The translations under genes and the position numbers were made by a program. Below are positions 39,634 to 53,696 of a DNA stretch of 64,000 bases, piece by piece; the stretch's first letter is position 1; the number at the start of each line of letters is the position of its first letter. The stretch is from Myoxocephalus aenaeus (lineage: Eukaryota > Chordata > Actinopteri > Perciformes > Cottidae), in NCBI GenBank assembly GCA_038501785.1, contig JBAMJR010000053.1, positions 9,917,001-9,981,000 of the forward strand, written 5' to 3'. The notes under the pieces were generated by a model. That model made no database searches. It was not told where the DNA came from and saw nothing but the letters and a program-made list of their open reading frames with translations.

Positions 39634-42404
39634 TCAGATAAGCTCAGTGAGGCCTTTGCAGGCGCTCCTCAGCTCTGGCCATGTACGGCGTTGTAAACGG
39701 CCCAAATTTGGACAAGGATTCCAGCCAGAAAGTCGCGTGCCCCGAACGTGAGGCCGCTGCGTGTTCGTGTGTATCTGTTTCTCTTGTCAACGCTTTTGTT
39801 GTCATAGCAACCCCGGGGCCAGAGAGCGAGACAGTCCAGGCACGGTGTTCTTGGGGTGGGGGGGGGGGGGGGGGGGGACTTGGGTGGCAAAGTTCGGTTT
39901 TGATATTGCTAAATGGTAATCGTTTTTGATCTGTGTGCATCTCCACTGGTTTTATTTACCACAGCTGTCAAGTCTTTGATTCCACAGATCAGGTCATAGC
40001 TGTTGAGCATTTTTTGGGATTGCAATTTGAGACGAAAGATCGTTTTCCACTTGAGGACTTTGTCTCTGGCCACGGCTTTGCAGGTCATCTTGTTGTGCGT
40101 CTTTGCTTTCAGGTAACTTCTTAACCTCAGTCTCAGTACTTCCTGACTGAAAAGTGCTCTCCGTTGCAGCTTTTGAGAATACATGTGACCTCCTTGTCCA
40201 CTTGCTCCCTCACTTGTGGCCAAGTAAAGCTGCAATGGCCCCGACTGTGTATGAATAACAATATATGCATCTTCAAAAGAAATATTGTATCGGCCAATTG
40301 TAGGTTTAATACAATACTGATCTTACAAAATGTAGATGAGTCTACACTTAAACAGTCAAGTGCTGACTAAATGCACAACAGAAACACAAAGTCCTGTTTC
40401 ATAATGTCAGTAAAATCACAACATCGCCCCCTTAATTTGTCAGAAAATCTTAAAATAGAACCCTCCCACTTGCAGCTGTTATTTATTTATGTGGCCATCA
40501 TTCTTTTTGTTTTTCACTTGCTGCACAGAACATTTTCAGAAAAATAGTTAAACGACATTATTGACGGTGTGAAGAAAATTAGAACCTTTTTGTTGTCTGT
40601 GTTCCTGATCCACTTTGACACTTTTACATGACAAGTTTATGGGTGGTCTTCAGTGTGTGTCGTTAAATTACATCTGAGATGTCCTCTTCCAAAACAAATG
40701 TGGTGATCTTTTTCCATAGGCTGTTATCCCTTAGTCTTAATGGTGATTCTAACTTTGGGGCGAACTGAGTCTTAATAGTTTTAGTTGTATTCAGATTTTC
40801 CTGTCTGTTTGTGACATCCTCCTGTCCTTCATTAGGAGACTGGCGTAAGATCTGTAGCTTGTCCCCAGCACCAGCGAACGGCCCAGAATTAATTAAATAA
40901 AGAGGACGAACTCTGGGGGCAATATGTGCCGTCAAATAAAGCGGTTTTGACTTTTTCTCAACCACAGATGTGGATTGAATTAAGTGATTCATCAGCTGCT
41001 CGTCGCGAGGGAAGAAAAGTGTTTGCGGACGGTTTTGATTTATCACACGCGAGCAACGATTTGGCTAATCGGCGAAGCGCAACGCTTTCTCAAATGAAAT
41101 GGCTTGCTTTTTGCATAAATGCACAGCACCTCAACGGCTCCATCGGCGGCACTACGTTATGTGGTATTTCAAGCGCCCCGGCTATGTGCAGGCGCTTTGG
41201 GAACGCTCCGGCTGCCAAAATTCCCCTACAATTCTGGACGCACTGGGCAATCTATCAGACACAGTGCAATGCTCTTTCCATGCAAGCTGCTAACTATAGC
41301 ATGGGCCATCACACTGACATAAGCTCATATGCATGTGTGTACACACACCCACATACACACCCACACAGGCACACACACACACACACACAGGGCAGGTCAC
41401 GCGCCTTGCTTCTTGCATTGGCCTTACTCCTCTTCTATCTATTTCTCCCTCTCTCTCTCTCTCAGGCATGCATAGACGACAATGTTGACATGGTGACTTT
41501 CCTGGTGGAGCATGGAGCCGGCATCAACCAGCCGGACAATGAGGGCTGGATCCCCCTACACGCTGCAGCCTCCTGCGGATACCTAGACATAGCAGAGTGA
41601 GTATTCAGAGGCCTGTCGACAAGCCAGTGTAATCCGTTTCTAAGAAGAAGCGGCAGTATCTGTTTCATCAGGTTAGATTTCTGCAAACTCATCCTTGCAT
41701 CCTGTTCTGTATCTTGTTTGTTCTCAAAAACTTGTAACTGCAGCACTCCCTCTGTTAACCTTTTCAGTTCAGATTGTGTGACAATATCTGAGTGATAAGG
41801 ACAGTAAGGTTCCTGTGTAAAGGTCCATCTGGTGACCTCACACTGTCCTGTCCCCTCTCTGACGACGCTATAATCCATTTATAGTTTTTTCTTCTCAATA
41901 AAATTTGATTTTTGTCTGATAAGTCTACCGTTGCACAGCAGCATTTGCCGTAATGAAATGAACATTATTTTGACTAATTTAATTTTGTCCTCACCATACT
42001 CAACGGCTGCCAATTGGCACATGCTGTTTTAAAACGCCCATGGTTGTTTCAGCTAGCCCAAAAGCCATAATTTTCAGTCACTCACATTTTGACGGAAGCA
42101 GCAGCAGCTCATTTTGGATGCTCATACGCACTTTTGTTAGGGTTGTGTAATCAAATACGGAGATATCGGGCCACTACGTCGGGTATCAAGCTCTAGAGTT
42201 GCGCCGTAGTATTTCCGTGCCCTTTTCAGGTAAGCAGACTGCTCACCGAGCACAACACAGAGATGTTATCAGAGGTTTTTTAAACAGGCTAAAGGGGGCT
42301 GACGGAGCTCAGTTGTAGTCATTGTTCAACATGTTGGGAGTGTGCTGTGACCTGCTTTACTTCTGTGTTACATTACAGGAACCGGGCTACAGATTTATTC
42401 TCAC

Positions 42405-42443
<39 letters not shown>

Positions 42444-45400
42444 CTTTTTTTTTTTCTTCCCAGAAAAGTAACAAGTGCAACAGGATGTAAGACGATACAC
42501 ATGTAGCAGTAAAGCAATGAGTTGCAAGGCTCATTTCTACATGGTATTTATGCTGTAATTAAATTATTTATTGGCCTTTTTTTTATAAAAGGAAAAAGTA
42601 GAGATATTTTAGTGTTAACTTTTCAAACCCAGCAATTTTGTGTCCAGCAGGCCTCTTGAACACAGCACAACACTGGGCCAGTATTGCAGGAAACAAGACG
42701 TTTTTTGTTGTCTCCTAATGAATGAAAAGGTCAAGTGGTCGGCCCGATACGGGTGACTAATGGAGAAATTGTGTCACAGAGGAAAAAAACTCAGCAAGCT
42801 GATGTGGGTGGTGAGCTCCCAGTCGACCAGTTTTAATCCCAGCATCCTCATTCACAGTAACGGGAACTCCAGAGCAGCAGGACTGTATCTCGGATCCCAT
42901 GGTGTCACCGCAGCCATCTAATGCTAGGGTTGGTTAAGAATCCCACAGTGGGACTACATACCACAAAGCCATCAATCCAAGGAGAGTTGACCCGAAATAG
43001 TCAGAATAGAAAGTCCAATCAAGGAGATGTAAAACTTTTGAAACGTAGCTGCAGTCAGTCAGTTGCCGTTTGGGGGGGGGGGGGGGGGAAGTCATAAGCA
43101 GTGAGCTCGTTTCAAGTGGTTTGTTGGTTTAATGAGAAGGGCCCGAGTCTCACCGCAGCTTTAACTAGAAGCAGCTGAAGTCAAGATGTTGAATGGGTAA
43201 AAAGAAGAAAAAAGTCTTGAATCTCTGCTGGGGGCAGACAGTGATTTCACCCTTTTTATATCTTAAGTGTTAAATGTGTATTTTGGTTGTCTGCTGTAAG
43301 TTATAGAGGGTTTTATGGTTTAAATCCTGCTCTGTAAATGGTCATGCAGACAAAGACTTGGGATAATTAAACTAAATCGTATATGAAAATAAAGATTTCC
43401 GCGAACGTATCTCTTCATGTAAAAGGGATCCAACTTTGTTTGGAGACGAGCTAGTTGATGCTTAAGAACATTCATATCAGCTTGTGCTTAGGTCTTTTAT
43501 AAAGGATTTTAAGCAGTAAAGGTTTTGCAACAGTTAATATTCTATTCATATATGGTAATTATTCAGATTAACATAATCACTGTTATTAGTGAACGTATCA
43601 TTACACAATTCCGGTCCTTCAACTGTTTCCTCATCAGTTGAAGGAAGTGACAAATGCCTCTGCCTCCTTTTCAGTCAGAGGAGAGAGTAACATTTCAGTA
43701 CAAAAAAAAAAAACTCGACTTTGGGGGGAAATGTAGAATGATGTTTGTATAAATACCTCCTCGGTTCAAAGTTAAAACGTGTGTGTGTGTGTGTGTGTGT
43801 GTGTTTGTTGCAGGTATCTCATCGGCCAGGGTGCCAGTGTGGGAGTTGTGAACAGTGAAGGCGAGACCCCTCTGGACATCGCTGAAGAGGAGGCGATGGA
43901 GGAGCTCCTTCAGAATGAGATCAACAGACAAGGTACCGTATTCAAGACGTCCTGAACTCCACCGTCCAGTTCGTATTAGACTTCTGCGTCGTCCTTCTCT
44001 CCCGACGCAAACGTGCTTCCATGGAAAAAGTACAAAAGTGTCTCAAGTGACTCTAACCGTAATATACGATCGTTAATGTGGTAAAACTGTATGCGTTCGT
44101 GCACGTTGCTTTCTTTTAGTGGGTTATGTAACGAGGACAGTGATCATTAATGAACTTTGCTGTAGCTGCACCAGAGTTGGCCAAGATGACCAGCCAAATA
44201 TTAAAATAGTCTGTCATCCTTTTATGCAGAAGTATCAAGTGTTACCCTGTGATCAAGCTTAAAAATATCAAATAAACAGTCCTGATGTGTTTAGCATGTA
44301 AATGGCAGCTGTTCAGGGCCCAACGTGTATTTCATGCACGTACGAGTATGTTGCTGACTGTCAGTCACCTGCTGTGTTTTTTCTTCTTTTTCTTCTCCAC
44401 TTCTTTGCTTGAATACAACTTACATAATATAGAAAAAGTCACGCAGCCGTGTTGCGAGCGCTCATGTGATGATTCGAAACCGAGAAGTCGAGTCTTTCTA
44501 TTTTGGGCCGGGGGCATTCTTGAGATGATGAAAGGCCCTCCCCTACGGTGAGAGGCCTCGCTCAGACGTGCAAACTGGCCCCGGGCCAGAGGGGTGCTCC
44601 TCAGATCACTAATAAAGGTCGGCTGACTTGCCCTCCTCCGTGGCACCTTTTTTTTTTTTTTTTTTAAAGCAAGCTTTACATTCCCTCTTTTACCACAGCG
44701 TGAAATGCTACATTTTATAACCACGGCCGTTGATGGTTTACAGTAAGGTGTGAAATGCAACGTCTAAACCAGCCCTGCAAGCCCCATTTAGTAGTATATA
44801 ATAGGCTTGTACTCCGGGTCAGAAAAGGCACAGTCTCCAGGTAATATACAGGATAATGCCTCCACTATATCCACACAGTTCTAAGTGCAGTGTGCTTTAG
44901 TGTTTGCGGTCTAGTGTCTAGAAAAACGCTTTATGTGAGCTGTCTGTCACGTCATAGTTCTTTTCAAATGAGGTGTTTCTAAAAGCACATGACATCAGTG
45001 CTGTTTTGCATGTAGCGCTCCTTTTCCCTGTTACACAACGACGGCTAGACATACGCCCAGCCGAACCTCAATCATCTCGGCCAGCGGCGGCTGTCAGCTT
45101 TCATTTGCCGGAACAGCGGAGCTGCCTGATTCCGGAGCGTCCGCACGCTCCCTCCTCTTCAGATCCACCACCACTAACCTATGCAAAATAACCCCCTCCC
45201 AAATATGCATCTTCATTCACCATGCTTTAGAATTATAATATGTACTTATTGCCTATTAAACTGCTTTCGGGATAAAACACTGAAGAGTGTGTTTGCGCTG
45301 CTCCTCCTGGCCTCAGGGCAGCTGCAGACAATCCGCAGCTCAGTTCTCTGTGAGAGAGGCAGCATTATGCAACTAGCTGTTGTGTAACGCTTCTGTATGA

Positions 45401-47185
45401 TTTTGTAATGTGATTTTCTCCTCTCAAAGAGATACCAGTCATGAGGTTAAACTTGTTAGCAAGTGGCCATGGTTTCCCCTTGGCAGAGACAACCTCTAGA
45501 TCCTCTCCTTGACCCTGATTAGGTAAAGTAGCTCCGACAGTAGTTTCCTAATAGCTCAGAATAAAACCATTATTTGTTATGTACTTTTGTTTTTTCAAAA
45601 AAAAAAAAGCCAGTATCCCTTAAGTCTGAGGATCCTGGTGCTTTCTAGATTTCTGTAGATATTCAATGTTGTCTTTACCAAACATTACTGTAGGTGTATT
45701 TTCAGTTAGGTTAAAGAAGATCTCCATCTCATGTGGAAGATGTTCTCTTGTAAAAACTCAACTTTGAACCGCTGCCAACGCTTCCACTCTGCTCCTCTTG
45801 TTCTGTAGTTCTACTTAGGGGCCGTTAGGCTCGCTGCTTTTTATAGACCCAGTGTAGGCTACTTCCCAAGAGATCACGGGACGTTGGCCTACCTGGCCAG
45901 CTCCCATTGCCTTCTTTAACTTAACTGCCTTCCAAGGAAGTTTGCGTTCATTTTCCTCCAGTTTTAGCATTTCTGTCTCACCTTTTTTTTTTATTTTAAT
46001 TTGAGTTAGATCATACATATCGGGCACATATATCTAAAAGTTAAGTATTTTGAAACTAATGTGTTGATGGTGTGACATCAATCGAGGCTCGGTCACATAT
46101 GGACATGACATTTCTTGTCAAAAAGTCTTTCATTTACATTTTAATCACATTTCACACTTGTATTTATTATTACAGTAATGTCATAAAGTATTGTAATTAT
46201 TCAGCTGAAGTTGTTAGAGCTTTTGGATTTCTGAAACCTTTTTAAACAAAACAATCTTGACAATATATTGGCGGGAATTACCCAGTTCCTGCTGCGCTGA
46301 CCAGCCAACCACAGTGAGACACTGGCTTGAAATGTTTGAAATGTTTGAAATGAAACTTTGAATCCAGTCAAACATAAACCCAGACACTGAGTCATCTTCT
46401 TCCCATTTGGTTTCTCTTTCTTAGACTTCTGCCCACTAATGAGCATGTCCAGTTTCAATCAAACTACGATTACAGAGCTAGTTAAGTTAAAGTTAAGCCT
46501 GTGTTGGAAAGCGGATTTCTATTGATATTTAAGACTTATAGGCGGACTTGTAAGAGCAAAGTATTTCATAGCAAGTGTCTTAGTGACTTTGTTGCCTCTT
46601 CTTGCTTAATAACAGACCCCTGCTCTTCTCCAACTAGCAATGGCGGGACGTCTGTGTAAAGATTTCCTCTGCCTGCACTTCTTCTTCAGCCAAAACCGTG
46701 CAGCAGGCGCAGATGTCCTCTTGCATTGCTTTCAAAGCTCGAGGCAATCTGAGAGCTTTCTCGAGTGTCAGGAAATAAGCGATGATGCATCCTTGGGGGT
46801 AGAACAAAAACCTTTTAAGATCAGCTGAAGTTTTGGCTCCGGCCCCAGAGCAATCCTTGGACCGCTGTTTATGTAGTTCAACACAGTTAACACTCAGCCG
46901 ACGAGTCAGCGGCTCATGCAGCGGCGCATTTTAGCCCCGTCTCGTGTTCCAACCAGGTGTCAACAAGACAATACAGGCTTGGTGTCACTGCATGCAGCAT
47001 GTAGCTTCGATATATTGACCCACTTAACTGTGTTTGGAGTTTTTATGGCAGACATTATTTCATAGAAAAATTGAAAGACGTTTGGCACACAACTTTCTTT
47101 TTTTTTGCTGAAGCAGAACAACACCCTCTAGTGTTTATAGAGGTTTTTAAAACAATGTCATAAAAGCACAAAGAGACTTAATAGC

Positions 47186-47225
<40 letters not shown>

Positions 47226-50200
47226 GTCATTGTCTCATTATCAGCAGTATCTAAATAAGCAAAGAACCATTTCATGGCTGTGTATCAAAATATATTAATC
47301 TATAGTCACATACTCTATGTATACCACACATTCCAAACACTCCCATACCTTTTTTTTTATTTTTTTTTTATCTGGATGTAAGGCGAGTCATTATAAATAC
47401 CTCGATGTGATTCCGACCTCGCTCCTCCGTTCTCTGGGTTCAGTGTTACAGCTGGCAGCTTGTTTCTAAGTAGCGGGTAATCCTTTTAATGCCACTTTGA
47501 CGGTGTCGGCCTCCGCTGTCTCTCACCAGGGGTGGACATCGAGGCAGCCCGGAAGGAGGAGGAGCGGGTCATGCTGAGGGACGCCCGGCAGTGGCTCAAC
47601 AGCGGACAGATCCAGGACAGCCGGCACACCAAGTCCGGAGGGACGGCGCTCCACGTAGCCGCCGCGAAAGGATACGTCGAGGTTTTAAAGTAAGCGGCGG
47701 CCTTGAGTTCACAAAACCTTGTGTTTTTTTTTTTCTTCTCTGTTGGAACCAAAAAAATAACAAATGTAACAACCAACTCATTGTTTTCTTGCTGTTGCAC
47801 AAAGCTTTTACAGTTTGTCGCGTTATATAAATCCTGTTTACCGGCAGCGGTGAGGCCTAGCATCGGGTGTTTTCTTTGCTAAAGCCAAACACATCTCGGG
47901 TCTCTGCGTCTTGTCAACGCGTTCTTCCGACATCGTCTCTGTGAATACAGATACGCCGCTCGAAGAAAGGAACTGCAGCCACCTGTTGATCTGGTCTGGG
48001 AAGCCGGCCAGCATACTCTACTGCCATAGCTAGCTCTATGATCTCTCTGATGTTTAGCACCACGACAGTATACAAGACGGGGATCTAAACGTTTCCCCCA
48101 TTTTCCTGTTTCCCCCCATTTATGTGCTGAAATATTAGTTTTCAAATTTGCCAAACAATCCTTCTGCTCTTGCTCGGCAATGACTACGATTCTCAGACGA
48201 TGTGTCCGTGTGTTTAGGGGGTGCACTCTGCATCTCATAAATCTGATCTTGGCTCACAACGCTGACGCACTTCTTAAAGCCTGGACGCTGTCGGCACCTT
48301 TTTAGAATGTGAAAATCTTGACTTCTTGGATTTGATTCTGTAAACTAATCTTTTAACAAACTTGTTTTTTGTTCCCTTCCTCTCACTCCCACCCCATCAT
48401 TCTTGCAGGCTTTTAATCCAAACAGGGTATGATGTAAATATTAAGGACTTTGATGGCTGGACTCCTCTACATGCAGCCTCACACTGGGGCAAAGAGGAGG
48501 CCTGTAGGATACTGGTGGAGAATCTATGCGACATGGACCTCATCAATAAAATGGTGAGGAACTGTCATGAGTCCCGTCACTAATTGCTGTGCAATCTATA
48601 TTTTAGATAACATTTGTTTTATTTCTTTCCCTCAGGGCCAGACAGCTTTGGATGTAGCAGACGAAGATGTTCTTGGATACTTGGAAGAACTACAAAAGAA
48701 ACAAACTCTGGTAAGTAAGGACTTGTATCTGTAACAATGTTTTTAATAGTATCCATAATAATAAGTTCTGTTAATGTTTTTGTAAGGCCCTGATTGGTAA
48801 AGAATAATGAGATTCAGGCGTTTTTACTCTGATTAATTGTGTTTTAAGATTGTATGCCCTGCTGTGTTTTCCTCTGTTAGATTGTCTTTGTTTTCTTTAT
48901 TCCAGCTAATCGGTGACAAGAAAGAAGTTAAGAAGTCTCCTTTGATTGAAACGAAAACCACCGAGGACAACAACCAATCTCTGAAACCAGTCAAGAGGTA
49001 AATGGCTTGATGGTGAAAAATAATCACCGGAAATGGCCCCACTAAATGAGTTTGACGTTTATTAAGCCAGCTACAGCACAGGGATACGTAGAAGTTTGAA
49101 TATTTCATATTGTATCTGGGACTTTGACTTGTATTTTCTCTTTCTGGTCCAAAAATACTCCACTACACTGTAGTTGCTTACTGATGGTGTTGAAATGTGT
49201 GTTGCAGCAAAGAAACTCTGCTTCTGGAGCCGGAGAAGATCGCCCCACGCATCGAGACCTTGGAGCCCGAGAAGGTGGATGAAGAAGAGGAGGGGAAGAA
49301 GGACGAATCTAGCTGCTCCAGTGAGGATGAGGACGACGAAGATTCAGAGTCGGAGACTGAAGCAGGTACTGTGTTTGCGTGTGATTTTTATTTTAGCCTG
49401 CAGCAATTCCGGTCCGAAGACAAAGCATTCGCTGCTTGTCAGTTATATTAATCCCATAATTCTCATAGAGCATGTTCTAACTGCAACACTGCATTCTTGT
49501 TTTTCATTAATTGTCGTTTGACTCGAACAACTCTCCCACTTTTTCTTTCTTCTTCCTGATCCCTCCAGACAAGAGCAAGCCTTCAGCATCGGTGAGCAAC
49601 AGCACGACGCCCGCCCCGACCAGCAACACCGTGTCGCCTCCGACTAGCCCAACCAACCAGGTGACAACCCCCACTTCACCGGTAAATAAGGTGCGACCTG
49701 GTGGACACGTTTTCACCATCCCACCCTGTCGCAGAACTGGCATTACAAATAAAAATAAAAAACAGACGGGTCTCACTCAAATTAGCAGCTGATTTGGTTT
49801 TAAAAATGTTAAAAAAGGAAATGAAATGCTGCAGCACAGCTGTGACGTAACCATGCCACTAGTCTACCCTCAAACCACTTCAAGTAGTAACTCCGCTGTG
49901 CTCTTCGGAGACATGCCGGTGCTTCATTCTGTACACAAATCAGTGAAATTCACCATCTATTTAGTTTTTCTCCCCCTTGAACACAAACCTCATTTCACAG
50001 TCGGCTGAAGTTGCTGGGGTTTTGCGTAAACGAGTTTGCAGTTCATACTCCAGGCCATTGCCGAAATAGTTGTCCCTGCTTGTGATTTTCTCTCCGTGTT
50101 GCAGTACAATGAGCGCACACAGCTCACAAATGTCACGGAGGCCCTGGGAATGACATTTACGACTAATCGTCGGTGGCGTTTAACAAACATGGCAACGGGC

Positions 50201-53200
50201 GGCACAGTTCATTGGTGGCTGAACGATGTTAACAGTTTACTCTGGAGACTTTTAGGAACCCAGGAGGCTAGAGTGGAGCGAGTGTTTTGTTGTTGTTAAA
50301 CAAGGGCTTGCATGGTAGTGGGTCTGCTGCCCTCCGCTGGCAAAATGAGGCCAAGCAGTGAACTTGGTGACTTTTTCCAAGGGAAGGTCTGCGTCATAAG
50401 TCCACAGGTTTAAACAAATACTAAATGTGACATAATGGGTATTATTATCATTATTATTAATAATAAAATACACTTTATTTGTGTAGCACCTCTCATTGCA
50501 TCAAATGCAGCTCAAGGTACTTCACAAGAGAAACAAATCAATAAAACATGGATCAATAAAGTAATTATCTATCTATATTCTAAAAACAGGGTAACAAGGA
50601 GCAAAAGCAACAAAATAAAAAAATAGAGCTACAAAATAGGATAATACTAAGTTTGGGCTTTTTTCAAACTATCAACAGAAGTTGCTTGTCTTGTTTGTAC
50701 CAAACCCAAACAGATGGCTACTTTCACTCTCTTTTTTTCCCTCTTTTTTTTTTTTAAGCCACATATTTAAGAAACATAGTTTCAAGTGTTTTGTTTGGCC
50801 AAAGTTAACATTTAGAACTAAAAGCTAAACCCCTGAATAAAAGGCTCATTCCATTAAGTCTATGATATATCAGACAATTCAGACCACATCATAATTTCAC
50901 ACCCCTGAATGCAGCCGACAGAGGAGGGTTCCTTTACAGCCGAATTAGCACCATTTAGTCAATGTTCTGCAATCGGTGGCCACCAATCCAAGACTCTCTC
51001 GATATTTGTTACTTTTTCTTTCTGCTTCTTTACTCGCAACGATCTCCTTGTCCCAATCCTGCTTTGAAGCCTCGTGCTCACACACCACAATGTCTTCTGT
51101 CTAACAAGAGTGAGAAAAGCATGAACAACATCCAGGTTTTGACACTACCAAATGTTTGTTGGATCTGTCACTTATTCCAACTGGTTTGGCAGTAAGCATT
51201 GTGTGGTGTGACTACGCCTTTTAAAAAAAAAAAAAAAAAAAACTGTCCTTGCCGTAAAGTGTGTTTCTTTTGCTGCTGCTTCTGTCTTATTCTGGCCTTT
51301 TTTCTCTGTCAACTTCCTCCCTGCCCTCCCTTCTCTCTGCGTCTTTCCTCATCCTGGGCTCTTGTCTCGGTTGGCTTTAGTTTGATTGTATTACTCCCCT
51401 CATGCCTGTGGCGGAGCCAGGCTGTCCTGCATTGTGGCGTCAAGGCTTGCGCAAAACTGGCATTTCTCTAGTGCCCAAAAAACCTATGGTGAGGCATTGG
51501 TGTGCACCGGAGTTGTTCTCTCATCCTACATGCACCTGTGCACTGACAAAGTACTCACCACCCCCCTCTAACCGCCCTGGCCCAACCCAGGCGATGCTGA
51601 CTTTCACTCATCAACCCCACATGGTGTTGTTGTCACTTGTATAAAAAAAAACACCAAAAAAAACGACCGTCGTGGTTGTGCTTTTCACCGTGTGTCTGTG
51701 TTGCTTCTGTGTTTTGGTTTACTCGCTCACGGCTATGTTTGCATCAATTCTTAAAAAAGTTAGTTTTCTGGTCTGGCAACAAATTCTATCAATCAAACCT
51801 TTTTTTTATTCCAAGGTTTTTTGATTGCGCTACATAATTATCATATTTGGAGAATTGCATTGACTCTGAAATAACGTTTAGTGCGGTAGTTGTGGCATTG
51901 GATGTGATCTCTTAACTGGCATGCTCTGACACGTCCTCCTAATGGTCTTATCTTTGCAGCCCCTGGAGATTAATCCAAACAGTTTTTGACCCGATTGACG
52001 TTTGTGCTACTCACCAATACAACTAATAAAACTTCACGCTACTTTGAATGGTTACTTTGCACACTAAACCGCTGTCCCTCCCCACCTTCTCTCAGCCCAC
52101 TCAGCCTGCTGGAAAGGTCTCGACTAAAGTGGAGGAGGAGAGGAAGGACGAGTCTCCAGCGTCGTGGCGTCTGGGTTTGAGGAAGACCGGCAGCTACGGG
52201 GCGCTAGCGGAGATCACCGCCACCAAGGAGGCTCAGCGGGAGAAGGACACGACCGGGGTGATGCGCTCGGCCTCGAGCCCTCGCCTCTCCTCCTCTCTGG
52301 ACAACAAAGACAAAGAGAAGGTCAACTATTGTATAGAATAGAAATTGTAGTCATTGTTTTTCCTTCTTTTAGCCACAATTAGCTTCTTTTCTTGGATTTA
52401 CCATTTACCAGCTTAATATGTATTTGAAAAAGAGTAAATCATCCATCGTAGATACTTTTTAATAGTAAATCAAGTTGATACAACAAATATTCCATAACAT
52501 AGGTCATTTGTTTGTGTCCCTCTGTCTACAGGAAAAGGATAAAGGAACTCGTCTCGCCTACGTGGCTCCCACCATCCCCAGGAGACTCGCCAGTACTTCA
52601 GACATTGACGAGAAGGAAAACAGGTGAAAACCGGGAGCTGAGTGGCTCTGTGCAAACATGCATTGGCACGAGCGCCCCCTGCTGCCCACTGCTATGTGTT
52701 GCAGGCAATAAGCCTCTGCATGTTGTGTGTGTGGCCCTCAGAACTGCCTTCAGTTAGTTATGTTGGCCAGCGACGGTTTGGGTAAATGTCACAGTCGGTA
52801 GACTTAAGTTAAATGGGGGGAAATAATTATTTTACACAGATCTAGTATCCGTGTCAGGATCTGTTTGGGGAAGCCTGAGGTACTATTGAAGCTTGTGGTT
52901 CCCCAGGGACTCTACTGCTCTGATACGTAGCGGCTCGTACACCCGGCGGCGCTGGGACGACGACTTGAAGAACAGCGAAGGAAGCGCCTCCACCAACCGA
53001 ACCCCCAGCTACCAGCGCAGGTTAGCCTCTGCTGCGACACAAACCCTCCATCCCTCATCTCACCATCAGATCGCTGCTCCATCCGATATGATGTTTTCAT
53101 CCACTGGGAGGTTGACTTGCAAAGCTGTGGAACTAAATCCACTGCGTAGACGGCATTGATGGCCGTTTATCAATCATCTGCTGTACATTTCGCTCAGATG

Positions 53201-53643
53201 ATGTCATTAGAGATGTGTACGCACATGCTTCCATGCACAGCAGCGGCTACTGAGGAAGCTTTTCTCTTTCACTGCCACAGAGTCTGTTGCATGACTGTAC
53301 CTGTCCTGTCAGGTTGCTGTGCCACTCGGTTTGCAATGCATTACTCATTGCATTTTAACAAGCCCATATACCTGTCTGGCTTCCAGATAAATCCAATTCC
53401 CATAGTTGTTTGTGGCACAAAACCTAGACATGGACTTATGCTGCATGCATGTCATATGGGGAAAATGCATCATCCATATTAATTCATAATAAAACCAGGT
53501 GTTTGCAGTCAAAACAAAAACCCTAATTTATGGCTTCTCCATGAAACCTTCTCTGTTACTTTGATCCCCATATTACATGAATGCAGCAATAGTTTGTCAA
53601 GCTTAATAGTCTTAAAATATCCATGTTTCTTATACTATATATA

Positions 53644-53696
<53 letters not shown>

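Larger units (their letters stand above)
21903..41465 (+). other. ppp1r12a: ppp1r12a intron 1 (19.6 kb)
   Basis: The 5' end is CpG-rich (to about 22.8 kb). The rest contains no gene I can support on either strand. Contents seen: (GAT)n 24239-24260; (GT)n 28203-28232; a 21-base G run 28548-28568; (CA)n at 29212-29247, 32460-32533, 33257-33322 and 39599-39631; a G run 39858-39877; a hAT-like element 37397-37934; and an imperfect CA tract 41337-41389. A CT-rich tract abuts the acceptor at 41464-41465. Segments at about 27640-27960, 30400-30800 and 35330-35770 are low in simple repeat and could hold conserved regulatory DNA, which cannot be shown without alignment. Confidence 0.8.
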
